The translations under genes were made by a program, and so were the position numbers. Positions 49,191-61,218 of a DNA stretch of 64,000 bases are shown piece by piece. Source of the DNA: Ailanthus altissimus (taxonomy: Eukaryota; Streptophyta; Magnoliopsida; Sapindales; Simaroubaceae); contig OX327705.1 of assembly GCA_946807835.1 (NCBI GenBank), forward strand, positions 18,320,501-18,384,500, given 5' to 3'. Within the stretch, counting starts at the first letter, position 1; each line of letters starts with the position of its first letter. The notes beneath the pieces are model-generated. The model saw only the letters and a program-made list of their open reading frames with translations, did no database searches and was not told where the DNA came from.

Positions 49191-49529
49191 TAAACCTTTT
49201 TTTATGTATTTTTTCTTTATTTTTTATTTAATGCTATTATTGAAATAATATTTAATTTATGTTTTTAAATTTTTGTATAAAATATGTTTTATTTTATAAA
49301 TAAATATATTATAATAATATCATTTTTCATTTCTTTTAAATTTTATTTTTTGAACTTAATCTATTTTAAATTTATAATTATGATATTATGTATTAATTAT
49401 ATTAATATAGGTGCTTTATGATAAAAATTAAAATGACCGGCGATACAAAAACATATTACTGGTCATTTTGACTATGTCAGCCGACTGTGTTATACAATCA
49501 GCTAGCTCGTAGTCTATTCCATATATAAA
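49191..49529. other. Transition from array C to the duplicated segment
   Basis: AT-rich, with a 9-bp inverted repeat aaaatgacc / ggtcatttt at 49429-49437 and 49463-49471. No gene. Confidence 0.5.
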
Positions 49530-50078
49530 TATATGTTAATGCTAATGTGCAATTATTTCAAAGAATCATATGTTAACGCAAGTATGGAATTTAGGTGTAC
49601 TAATGATGCCACTTAAAATTAAATTTCATGGCACATTTAACATATAACATAATGATCTTTCATGTCAAATATATGCAAGCATGTGCATGAGCTAGTAATA
49701 TATGTAGCATGAAAAAGACGGGGCAAAGCTTGATATATGCTTTTATGAACATGGGCTTCAATCGTTCCACATTTAGAAAATATGTCAGTTTCATTTTTGA
49801 ATAATGATTATTTTCCTCCCTAAAAAGATTAATTGAATATTTATTTAAAAAAAGAATTAAATTAATAGATATCATTAAATTAAGGACGAAATTGGTATTC
49901 CCCCACCCCAATTATATGCTTCTTTTTATTTTATTCTTTGATGAGCGAGCAATTAGGCTCTATTTTGATAAGCAATTATTTGATTTTGACATACATTTCA
50001 ATTTATTTACTAACATCCTTATAGCATTTCCAAAATCAATTGTTTTTTTTAGGTGCTTACGTTGCTCACGCTATGGGA
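49530..50078. repeat. Dispersed duplicated segment, copy 2 (of 2350-2925)
   Basis: See copy 1. Similarity ends at gctatggga (about 50079), where an Angela-like LTR fragment starts. Confidence 0.8.
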
Positions 50079-51180
50079 TATTGTTCATGGACTTATGAAA
50101 TTAGAATGTGTATGGAGTATTATTTATGGACTCATGAAATAGTTTCATTTGGCATATCGAGCGTAGGACCTAGGGAGTCCCACGATATGGAGTGTACTCG
50201 TTGTGCACTGAGGCACTGTGTTGGATTAAAGTGTTTAATCCAACAATATTCAGCACTATCACGAGAATGCGTACGTGTCTGTATTTAAATGTTAAATATA
50301 ACAATTAGTCAATAATTATTATTTATTAATTGTATAATGACACGTAGCGCATTGTGGACCCTCAGTAGAGTTTACCCAAATGTGAGTTTGGTGGAATTCA
50401 TTAGAGAGTAAACTTGGTAACTATTTATGAGGAGCAAAATAATTATTTTATACTTTAATTATTTAATGGTTAAATAATCAAATATCTCTCTTATTTTATT
50501 ATATAATATGTTATTATATTATATTATATATTATTATAAGATATTATATATATAATAATATTATATTTTGGGTGCCAAATAGTTGGCACCCATTAGTATT
50601 ATTTTATTATTATTATTATATAATATATATTATATTAGATATATATAAAGAGAGAGATGAAAAAATCAAAGGTGCAAATGTGTGTGCTTGTGAGAAGAAG
50701 AAGAAAGAAATGGAGAGGAGAAGAGAAGAAAAAGATCGAGAGAAGAAGAAAAAAAAGAATAAGGAAAAAATAAAATTGTTTTATTTTTTATATGCTTTCA
50801 TTTGAAGTAAGGGGGGATTGATTCAAATTCTCTATTTGTTATTCTTTTGAAGAAAAGGATGTAACTATACATCGGTCATTTTAGAATTTAAGAGTTAAAC
50901 CTAGTACTGCGTATAGGGCTGTTGTTCTAGCTCACCAAACCTACCGTATTGGTGATTAGAGGTGCCCACAAGTTGGTCTCCATGCGAACTTAAAAAAAAA
51001 TACATGTCTAACGTTACACATTGAGGTAAGTTCTCTATCCTATTTATATATTAATGTGATTAATATATTTATTTATTGTGTTTATTGTATGTTTTACGCT
51101 TCTGCCGCTTTAAAATTCGTATATGATACGTGTTTAGGTAATAGACACACTTACACATGCATACACCCACATGTCTTAGA
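50079..51180 (+). repeat. Angela/BARE-like LTR fragment, 5'-truncated
   Basis: Its first 220 bp (agtcccacgat, gtactcgttgtgcactgagg, gagaatgcgtacgt) match the interior of LTR H and of the minus-strand LTR at 13.0-13.1 kb. A perfect 9-bp hairpin gggtgccaa / ttggcaccc is at 50570-50591, and an A/G-only tract at 50689-50770. The right limit is uncertain. Confidence 0.55.
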
Positions 51181-51199
51181 TTCTCGACAACAGTATGCA

Positions 51200-52090
51200 C
51201 AAAAGATTTCTTTGGAGAATACGTCGAAGAAAATCCTATCAAAAAGATATCAACGATAAAGTTAATCTCTTTGAGATATTAGTGTTGTGAGAAAGTTGAT
51301 TAAAAATTATCGAGATATGATTTGGAGAGCAAGCCAAGTGCGTTGGGTGCTCGAGGATCAAAGACGGATGCAAAATGAGTTAAAAATGCAAGAGGCAGTA
51401 CCCAGGTGTGATCGCCGTGGTGCTCAAAACAGAACCTAAGCGCATTGGCGCTAGGTACCCAGTGTCGCGGCACCTAGGCGGGATGTCCCAGCGCCGTGGC
51501 TCACAGCATAAGAATCAGTTTCTCGTTTTGATCAGACTTATTCTATCTCCTACTTGTCTCAAGACTCTTTAAAATGACTCCTACACATTTAGGATAAACC
51601 TAAGTCTTTCTAAAACCTATATGAAGGCTCTCTATTGACTTGTAAACATATTTTAGTGATTAAACATAGATATTTGTGATCATAACTTTTTTTGTGATTT
51701 TTAATGAGAGAAAACTCATTGTTTGTAAGAGAAAGTGATTTCTTTGTGAGTCTTTCTTATAAAATACATATTTTATAAGTGCCTTGAGATTCAATAATAA
51801 TAAGAGAGTGCGATTTTAATTTGCTGTGGACGTAGACAAGTTACCAAATCACATAAATTTTGCGTATTATTTCTTCTATCTTTTTTTTTTAATTTTTTAA
51901 TTACTTATTTTTACATAATATTACTTGAATTATTTTACTTGTTTAATTACTTTTGCTTCATAAAATGGTAAAGGTGGTTTTTCATTAACAAGTTTCTTTA
52001 TAAGAGTGGGAATAAATTTTTCTCTAACTTTAAAAACAAATAACACTAAGCAAGTTGATTTATCTTATTCTTTTAAAAGGTAAATTGATT
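51200..52090. repeat. Duplicated segment, filled-site copy (of 3925-4135)
   Basis: The flanks 51200-51285 and 51964-52090 are collinear with 3925-4135; the solo LTR 51286-51963 lies between them. Confidence 0.75.
51286..51963 (+). mobile_element. Solo LTR of the element B family
   Basis: Starts TGTGAGAAAGTTGATT and ends GCTTCATAA, with the same internal order as the LTRs of B: atatgatttggagagcaag, a GC-rich block (51395-51505), acctatatgaaggc, ggacgtagacaa and caaatcacata. Flanks agtgt (51281-51285) and aatgg (51964-51968) look like a diverged 5-bp target duplication; the empty copy has aatgc (4011-4015). Confidence 0.82.
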
Positions 52091-53050
52091 TATTGTAATT
52101 CACTTTTCAGATAACGACATTAATTAGGTAAGATTTTGAATTTACTACCACATCGAATCAAAAACCATAAATCAAGTCTGAATTTAGATTAGTTTTTGAG
52201 AAAATGGAACTGAATCAAGCCTAACTTTATCCATCTTTACTGTGCTAAACAAATCTTAACTGTGTTATCATGAATTTGATCCAAGCAAGGTGCAAAACGA
52301 AGTAAAGAAAAAAGAATGGAGAGGAATTAGAGGCATCAAACAAGTAGAAATTGTCAAAGTACCCCCACAAGCCACAGTATTAAAGCCTCACTATTGACTA
52401 TTGAGAGAATCCCAATCGAGAAATCATGCACTGAGGGAACAATATTGAGAACAGATAAGAATTGCAACAACCATGACATTATTTTTAAAGTTCTTGGTTT
52501 TGTATTGGCTTTTAGTGCATTCAACAAGGATAACTTTCAGAGTGATTCTAAGAATGTGGCCATGCATTTTGCTGTGTAAAGGAAATGAAAATGTGACAAC
52601 ACGTGTGTCCTTTAAACTAAAAAATGGCCTAAATGTGGCGAATGAGTGATGCAACTTGTCAACAATTGGCTGCCTCAAAATCTAATCTTGAAAGATGACA
52701 TGATCATGCCAATTTCTATCAGTATCATCATCATGTTAGAAAAACAATCTAGCGATAGCCAGCAATAACCCTAGTTGCTAGTTCCCTGATAATTGATAGA
52801 GAAATTAACCGAAGAAGATAAGGCTTCTATAATAAATACGATTTTTATATACTCGTCTTCTCCAATATTTATTTTTTAACTTGTTAGTATTGTAGTTCTT
52901 ATAATTTATTTAAAAAATAAAATAGAAATATATTAATTATTAAAATTGATAAATCACAAAAAAGAAATAAAAAATTTAACGTGAATTATTTTAATTTAGG
53001 TTATATTCACAGATAAAAGAAAATTTTATTATAATTTTAAAATATAAAAT
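52091..53050. other. Intergenic stretch, no recognised gene
   Basis: A 61-codon open frame at 52394-52579 has no recognisable motif. Base composition is slightly less AT-rich than the surroundings at 52300-52700, but no splice-consistent gene was found. Confidence 0.4.
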
Positions 53051-53059
53051 ACAAGAGTT

Positions 53060-53314
53060 TTAGCCTCTGAGCGAGATCATTAAAGTACCATCGCCACACC
53101 ACCGAGTGTTGGCCTCTGAGCGGGATCATTAAAATACCAAAAAAAATGCCGGCCAACCAATCTATGCAAAAGTAACCACTAACATACCAAAACTATTGAA
53201 ACTTATAAAAACAATCCAAAATCGATTGGCCATCGCCCTTCAATCCTTCCGTTGTAGCCACCACTAACATCGACCAGGACGTCCCTTAGACTTAGTAAGA
53301 ACTGACCATTAAAA
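53060..53314. repeat. Short repeats, including a copy of the 17745 motif
   Basis: gcctctgagcg(a/g)gatcattaaa occurs at about 53066 and 53112. At about 53257-53308 the phrase ccaccactaacatcgaccag recurs from 17745-17795; then similarity switches to the 23.9-kb segment. Confidence 0.6.
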
Positions 53315-53995
53315 TTTTAAGGTTTTAAATTATCAACAAATAATATTAGGGCATGTAAAAAATTGTAACATAAATTAAAGAGGAAAAGACTATAGTTAGC
53401 CTTAATCATGTGAACAAAGTTGCTGTCATGGAATAATAGAGGTTTTTTTTAATGATAATATATGACTGTGGAAAAGTCGGGCCCACATAGTTTAATTTAA
53501 TGTAATTATATCTACAGAAAAAAAAAGAAAAATATAAATAAAATTTGATCAAGAGTCATATTTTCAATTTAATTTAAAATATTATTTGAATTTTTTTTTT
53601 AAAGAGTCTTGTATTAACTTAATTAATAAAAAAATTTAAGAGTGCCATAAAAAATTTAGTATTCGTATTCCCAGCTAAGGTGATGGAGGAATTAATATAT
53701 TATTAATGTGACATATGCCACATAAAATAAATAATAAAATCACTTGAAAAATCTTCATATACATTGATCATTTCCTCACCATCGCCACAAATGCTTTTCA
53801 TACAGAGTATTAAGATTTGACCAATTAAACGAATTCTTAAAAACGAATGCTTTTCATGTCAGTATATTAATAGAAAAGCCGATAAGGTTTTTCATGCTTT
53901 AGCTCGGCGATCACTAAGCTTAGTAAATTCTGAATTTTAGCTTTCAGATTTTTCGAGTTGTATTTCAAATTTTGTAGCTGAAGATTCTAAATAAA
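53315..53995 (+). pseudogene. Copy of the 23.9-24.5 kb segment fused to an RNase H tail (copy B)
   Basis: 53315-53850 matches 23930-24480; from about 53848 it jumps to the RNase H C-terminus seen at 33246-33380: QYINRKADKVFHALARRSLS, then TAG (53938-53940) at the same position as in copy A, then LSDFSSCISNFVAED. The RNase H N-terminal part and copia element C are both missing, so a deletion of roughly 600 bp relative to the pre-insertion copy A is the simplest explanation. Confidence 0.75.
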
Positions 53996-54838
53996 TTGTT
54001 TCTTAAAAAAAAGGTCAAATTATTCAATTCAAGTTTTATTTTTCCTTTTTTGTTTTGTTTTTGAAAAAACTATTTAGTATATGATAATATTTTTCTCCCT
54101 GTATTTAGTCAATAATTTTTTTCTTCTTATAATTAATTTGTGGCTATTATTGTTTTTGTTTTTACTTTTTAAATACTAAATTACAAATTACATGTAATTT
54201 AAATACCTCCTCAGCCTCATGCGATGAAAATTTAAACCCCAAATATCCTATATCATCTAAAGAAATAATGGATTGATTTGGCAAAATTTTCATTATTTTA
54301 TACACGTCAACTATTGATATTGTGACTCATGTGTAGTTAATTATCATAGCAATAGAGCGATGTCTATGTGTAGTTAATTATCATAGCAATAGAGAGATGT
54401 CTTTGGAAACATTTTTTAGAAAGCGTTTACTAGTTTTTTTTTAATAAATAAAGTTTATATAATAAAAGTTCTTTAAAGACATTTTCTAATAAAATACTTT
54501 TAAAAAGTAATTTAAATATTTTTAAATTTTAAAGACATATTTTATTATAATTATACTAACAATCTAATAATAAAGAATTAACAATACATTTGTATCTTAA
54601 AAATTTTGAGATCAAATTTTCTCTCCGTATTTAAAAAAATAAATCTAACTATTCTCATTAAATATTACAAATAATTTTAAAAGTTTTAGAACCGTATAAA
54701 TATGAAATAAATTCACTGTATAAACAAAGACAACTAGGTTATTCAAACTCCAAAAGAGAAATTGAGTCCCAAGATTAAGCCCCCACATGACACATTCTAA
54801 TTACCGTGAATTTCTTTTCCCTTTTCCTTTTTAAAATT
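53996..54838. other. AT-rich stretch left of element E
   Basis: Contains a 38-bp direct duplication (gatgtctatgtgtagttaat-type phrase) near 54318-54400. No gene. Confidence 0.45.
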
Positions 54839-54843
54839 ATTTT

Positions 54844-55289
54844 TTTTGAATAAAAATTTTAATTGATGAAAAAATCATCATAATTATGATCTTATATTGA
54901 ATTATCAAAAAAAATAAAATCAAAATCCTACTTGAATCTCTAGAGATGCAGAAAAATTAGAGTTGATGCTTTTCACATCTAAACATTTTTTTTACGAGAG
55001 AAAAAAAAAAACTGTTGTCACTCACTGATGGGATATGAATATATAATACGTTAGGGTTTAGACTGTGGACCTTAACTTATTATTTATAGTATTTTATTTT
55101 ATTTTGATCCATCATAAAAATAAAATAAAATAACTGAATTTTTACATATTAAAGCTAATGCCATACGCGATGCACTAAAAGTTCAATAATAAATAAACTT
55201 TATTTGATCATTTTTAATGGGCAACAAAATAGATAGTCAATAATGTACAATTAATTAATATATGTAGGCCTACAATATAATACTTAACA
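54844..55289 (-). repeat. 3' LTR of element E
   Basis: Homologous to 61219-61669 along its length; ends TACTTAACA. Next to it a polypurine-like tract (sense caagtgagagaa, 55290-55301). Confidence 0.88.
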
Positions 55290-55799
55290 TTCTCTCACTT
55301 GAGTCACATATGTCAGTTTACAATTGTACATTACTAAATTACTTTATGAGCTCAATATTTGCTATCTTAATAAAAAATATCTCTTAACAATTTGGTCATC
55401 CATTATACTAATATCGGATTAAAACAGTCTTCGTTATCTTTCTTGTAGCTAGACCTATTAATGGTCACATACATCAATGACATAAATCAAGCATGGATAT
55501 GTAGCATGAAAATTTCATGCAACGTGATCCCTTAACATGCTTATTTTCAATTGGTCCTACTTTATAACTCATAAGAGTTCAATAATATACTTTCAAAACT
55601 TTATGCAAAATTGCAATTGAAAGAATATAACTTTACTTCAGAGTTTTTAATAAAGAAACAAAAAATAATACTTTAATTTGCTCAGAAAATATGTCAATTG
55701 TAATTGAATATTAAGAAACAAACTTCTACTATAGAAGCATATCATCAGGATGAACCACACCCATACGAGCCACATGCTCATGAAACACCTTAAGTGGTA

Positions 55800-57160
55800 C
55801 ACCTTAGTAAGTAGATCCGCAATCATTAAGTTTGTATTGATATGTTCAATAGACACCTGAAGACTCTGAACTCTCTCTTTAACAACAAGAAACTTGATGT
55901 CAATGTGCTTCGATTTTGACGAGCTTCTGTTGTTCTTAAAATATAACTCAGCGGTTTTATTATCACAATTTATTCTCAATGGTCTCTCAATGCCATCGAT
56001 AATTTATAGTCCAGAGATAAAATTTCGCAGTCATATTGCTTGATTTGATGCCTCATAGCAAGTTACAAATTTTGCTTCCATGGTAGATGAAGTTACAAGT
56101 GTCTGTTTGACACTTTTCTATGACATAGCTCCCCCAGCCACTAGGAAGACATAACCTGAAGTGGATCTTCTATTATCGAGACAACCAGCAAAATCGGAGT
56201 CTGAATACCCAATGATCTCTAAATGATCTGATCTTCGATATGTGAGCATATAATCTTTTGTTCTCTATAGATACTGCAAAACCTTTTTAACGGCTCTCCA
56301 GTGATTCATTCCTGGAATACTTAAATATCTGCCAAGCATTCCAACTACATACGCAATATTCGGACGAGTATAAACTTGAGCATATATAAGACTCTCTACT
56401 GCTGACGCATAAGGGATATTCTCTATCTCTTTCTTCTTAATCTCATTTCTTGAGCATTGAATCAGACTAAATTTATCACCTTTAGCAATGGGGGTGTCTC
56501 TTGATGCACAATTCTTCATGTCAAATCTACTAAGCACCTTATCGATATATACTTTTTGTGATAAGCCAAGTATGCCACGAGAATGATCTCGGTGAATCTG
56601 TATACCCAACATAAAAGAGGCATTCCCAAGATCTTTCATTTCAAATTTATTTGAAAGAAATATCATGGTTTCATGCAACAATCCTATATCGCTGCTTGCT
56701 AGTAGAATGTCATCTACATATAATACAAGAAGAATAAATTTGCTCCCACTGATCTTGTGATAAATGCATTGATTAACAGTATTTTTCTTAAAACCAAATG
56801 AGGTAATCACTTGATCAAATTTCTGATACCATTGACGGGATGCTTGCTTTAAACCATGGATGAACTTCTTTAATTTGCACACCAAATATTTTGAATCTTT
56901 GGATTCAAAGTTCTCTGGTTGCAACATGTATATGGTTTCTTCAATGTTGCCATTGAGAAACGCAGTCTTTACATCTATCTGATGTAACTCTAAAGTCTCT
57001 TTATAATAAATGCCTTCCTTTTAAGTGAAACCTTTTGCGACTAGACGTACCTTATATTTTTCGACATTGCCTTTCGAATCCCGTTTGGTTTTAAAAATCC
57101 ATTTATAACCAATTGGTTTCGCTCTTTTAGGCAATTTGATAAGATCCCAAACATCATTGT
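55800..57160 (-). pseudogene. Copia reverse transcriptase and RNase H of element E, with stops and a deletion
   Basis: Reverse transcriptase opens near 57150 with KPIGYKWIFKTKRDSKG, then VRLVAKGF, a stop, and KEGIYYKETLELHQIDVKTA: about 25-30 codons normally between KE-F and LELHQ are deleted. The frame 56927-56265 is open and has LKQASRQWYQKFD and the catalytic YVDDI at about 56720-56706, then ENIPYASAVESLIYA. After a stop at 56265, RNase H pieces follow (YSDSDFAGCLDNRRST, SSTMEAKFV with several Trp-to-stop changes) and end at INCDNKTAELYFKNN, KHIDIKFL and ADLLTK near 55800. Not functional. Confidence 0.87.
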
Positions 57161-57689
57161 CTTGTATTAATTTCATCTCATCTTTCAAGGCATCTATCTA
57201 ATTCTGAGAGTTCACACTTTATTTGACTTGACTGAAAGTTAGTAGATCATCTTTCAATCCTATATTAAACTCATATTTTTGGAGATACACGACATAATAA
57301 TTTGAAATTACTGATCTCTTTTCCTTAGTGGATCTCTTTAATGGCACTTTGAATTGAGGTTGTTGTTATTACTCCTTTATAAGAGTAGAAGAATGTTCTT
57401 CAATATTAGCGAAAGGTATTTCAGGAATGTCTTGATTATCTGCATTTGCATCCAGCATAATGATAGGTGCAATTACCTGGCCATTATCAGTTGCAATATT
57501 AGGAATAGTTATATATTCCTCTTCAAAGATAATGTTCTTGAGTTTAACACTCTCACTATATTCAACATCCTTAATGAACTTGGCATTCCCTATATCAAAA
57601 AAGGATCTGCTTGAGGGATCTTGAAACTTGAAACCCCTCGATCTTTCTGAGTATCAAACAAAGTAGCAGCTTACTGCTTTTGAGTCTAA

Positions 57690-58380
57690 CTTTCTTTAAT
57701 TAGGCCTGTATGGCCTAGCCTCAGCTCGACAGCCCCAGACATACAAATGCCTAATACTAGGCTTCTTTCCAATCCATAACTCATATAGGGTTTTAGCTAC
57801 TATTTTACTTGAAACTCGATTAAGGATATATACTACAGTCTTTAAGGCTTCACCCCAAAGAGATTTTGGTAAAGAGAAATGATTTATCATACTTCTAACC
57901 ATATCATTTAGGGTCCGATTTCATCTCTCAGCTATACTATTTTGACTTGGAGTCCCTGGCATGGTGTATTAAGGAATGATGCCACATTCTTGCAAATATC
58001 TCATAAAAGGTCCTAGACGTTGTTCACCTGATCCATCATATCTGTCATAAAACTCACCACCACGGTCAGATTTAATAGCTTTAATTTTCTTGCCAAGCTA
58101 ATTTTCAACTTTAGCTTTATAGGCTTTGAAAACATCCAATGATTAAAACTTTTCATGAATCAAGTATAGATACTCATAACGAGAACAATCGTCTATGAAA
58201 GTAATAAAATATTGTTGACATTCTAGGAAGCCGTAGGGAATTGGACCATAAATATTAGTATAAATTAATTCCAAAATGTTTGAACTCCTGTTGGCACCAA
58301 CTTTTCTAATATTTTTTTGTTTTCTTTTAATGAATTCAATACATATTTTAAAATCTGAAAAATTAAGAGAATTTAGAATT
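57690..58380 (-). pseudogene. Copia integrase core of element E, several stops
   Basis: Minus-strand reading gives FITFIDDCSRYEYLYL (first Asp region, about 58215-58165), SDRGGEFYDRYDG (second Asp and near-by Glu region, about 58070-58030), then [26 protein letters not shown] and ILNRV (57902-57790). Stops interrupt at several places, for example near 58144, 58095 and 57968. The linker to reverse transcriptase (57160-57690) is poorly preserved. Confidence 0.8.
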
Positions 58381-58385
58381 CTTGC

Positions 58386-59759
58386 TCACACAAGCATTTG
58401 AAATCTTTGTTTAAAAATGTGTCCTAAACACTTATGCCATAACATATAAGAATTCTCATTAATTAATTTGTACTTTATACCATAATTACTTACGTGCAAG
58501 GTTTCATTAATTTGTGAGGCATGAAAATCCAATTGATATAAATTATCAACTAAAGAAATGGTACCAAAAATATTTGAATTCTGAAAAAGACTACACTTTC
58601 TATTTCCAAAAGAACAAGAGTAACTAAATTTGTCCAAATAAGAAATAGAAACTAAATTTCGTCTAAATGACGGTACATAAAATGTCTCATGTATATCCAA
58701 ATAATAACCAGATTTTAATAATAATCTAAATAATCCAATTGCCTCAATAAGAGCCTTGTTGCCATCACCCACATAGATAAATCTTTTAGCATCAGTTGGT
58801 AGTCGACTCCTTAGACAACCATGCATAGTCACACTTATATGAGTAGTTACACTCGTATCTATCCACCAAGTGTGACTTGGTACTAAAACTAAATTAACTT
58901 CTGAACAAACAAAGTTAAGAAGTTTACCCTTTTTGTCAAGCCATTTTGCATACTTGAAACAATCATTCTTCACATGTCCAAATTTCTTGCAAAAGTAACA
59001 AGAGATTTCAGTATTCTGTTTCTTTTGCACCTTAGGTTGTGAAGTTCCAATGTCTGCAGCTCTTTTTCCTTTATTATTCCATTTCCTTTTCTTGTTGGCA
59101 GCATTGTTATTGGAAGAAGTTGCTAAATGAGCACTCTCTATCTTTTCTTGTTTTAATCTCTCATCCTCTTGTACATATTGAGTAATGAGCTCATTAAGAG
59201 TCCATTTCCCCTTTTGAGTATCATAACTGATCTTGAAAGGATTGTATTGTACAGGAAGAGAGATCAAGACCAGGTGCACGCAAATGTCATAAGAAAACTC
59301 TAACTTTAGTGCCCTTAATCTTGTAACAAGATTAGATATTTTCATAATGTACTCCATTATATTTCCTTTGCCTTTATACTGCATTGAAATAAGCTTAGAC
59401 AAAATGGTGCTTGTTTCAACCTTTTCATTACCAGCGAATCGGTCTGCTATTTGGCTCAGAAACTTTTTAGCATTTTCTTCTACAGGCATTGCTCCCCTGA
59501 TGATATCTAGAATAAAGTGCTTCATGGTCATCAGACTCATGCGGTTAGAACGCTATTATTTTTCATAGAGTGCCATTTGTTCAGCAGTACTGCTATCAGT
59601 AGGGACAGAAGGTTCTTCCATCCAGATTATATACTCTAGATCCATACACCTAAGCATAATGGTAATGTGCTCTTTCCATTTCCTGAAGTTAGTACTGTTA
59701 AGCACTGGAATGTTGTTCAAGTTGGCAGATATAGAAGAAGCATTTATTATATAGAACAA
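58386..59759 (-). pseudogene. Copia gag and protease of element E, two adjacent stops
   Basis: Gag starts at 59759 (TTG as the nominal first codon, so the true start may lie further up) with NASSISANLNNIPVLNSTNF and KWKEHITIMLRCMDLEY. TAA TAG at 59558-59553 replace two codons between ALYEK and RSNRMSLM; the frame then stays open for 384 codons. It contains a CCHC knuckle CYFCKKFGHVKNDC (about 59013-58972), a protease region TWWIDTSVTTHIS, where the expected D-S-G is changed to D-T-S, and the integrase zinc-domain start LWHKCLGHI. TGA at 58388-58386 ends it. Confidence 0.87.
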
Positions 59760-61205
59760 ACAAAAAACTCACAATCAATAACTATACCATTTAATCATGC
59801 ATTCATATACACACATGGCATAAGATATAATAAATTGGGTCATTATAAGATACCAAACACAACATTACTATTTAGTCTTTGGACAGAAATAACAATTTGT
59901 AAACGGTATTCTAAAAACTTGGACAATAAATATTGATAATAGATCCTGCCAATAATACGCATTTCTTTGGACTGACATATAATATGTATAGAAAGTGCCA
60001 AGGTTTATCACATATTTACTGTCAGATATATTTATTATTTAGTCAAAAAATAATCTTCATTTGAGCCAATTAGTTTTTGCATAAATTTAAGCACAATTAT
60101 TTATTTTCTTTAATAATACCCATATATTTCAAAATAAATAAATCTGCATAAAAGATGTCACTTTGGTAGCCTTTTAATTCAATTTAATTTATTTTAAAAT
60201 AGTGGATATTAGTTTGTAGAAAAATGGAGAAGAAAATAAAATAATCAAAGTCAAAGTCAACGATCAAAAGTCAATAATCAAATCATGTCAAAATTAGGAC
60301 GGAACCAGAATGAGTAGGGACTAAAGTGGTTAAGTCAAGTCAAGTCTAATCTTTTCAAATTACCTAAACCCTAAACTTTATTCAATAATTTAAACCTAAA
60401 ATGGGCCTAGATCCATCCTAACTCACTTGCTTTGGCTAGTTTGTTGGGTATAAAAATTTGGGCCCTGTAAAATCTTTATAGGCCATATAAAATTAATATG
60501 ATAAACTCTCAAAATTTGTAGACACGAACTATTTGACTTGCACTACAATTAAGAGAAAATTTCATCAAATTTGACATTACTACTTTGAATTTGAACAAAA
60601 TTCTACTTCTACCCTTATATTTCTTCCTTTTTTAAAAAAAAAATTAAATGCGTAAAAAAAGAAAACACATTCAATAAAAAAAAATAGGTTTCTAGAATTG
60701 AATCCCAAAAATACATTGAAATATGCGGCAATCATCATTATTCAAATATACTACATGGCGTCAATTGAACTCCTTATAAAAGAATAATGAATTCAATGCA
60801 TTAAATTTGGCGTATATAATATATATGCAATCAACATACGTAATCAACATATATGCAATATTAAATGGCTAAAAATAATAACAACACTGTATAGACTTAG
60901 TCTACTATTATGTGCTGCTTTTTCTTTGTGTCCTTTTGATTGTTGGGTAACACAAAACCAAGAATTATTATGTTCGTGATAGTTGATAATTTAACAGTTT
61001 GACATGCTGTCACCTTTTATATATATATATATATAAAAGAAAATATTATTGGCCGTATTATATGGATTCATAATACTTAATCTATATCAAATAACCGAGT
61101 TTACCACCAGATTTATATGCCGATTTATGCATCAATCAAATTAAAACTGAGAATTCAGTTCTAAAATTTATTTATTTATTTATTTAATGATTCAATATGA
61201 GAAGG
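59760..61205 (-). other. Leader region of element E between primer-binding site and gag
   Basis: About 1.45 kb, AT-rich, no open frame of note. A (TA)n run is at 61019-61036 and an attt repeat at 61168-61184. The length is unusual for copia, so part may be a later insertion; no boundaries were found. Confidence 0.5.
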
Positions 61206-61217
61206 CTCTAATACCGC
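61206..61217 (-). other. Primer-binding site of element E, decayed
   Basis: Sense CGGTATTAGAGCC next to the 5' LTR; two changes from TGGTATCAGAGC. Confidence 0.7.
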
Positions 61218-61218
61218 T

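Noticed and set aside
52394..52579. Open frame of 61 codons
   Set aside because: No motif or signal peptide and no supporting context; kept only as a note.
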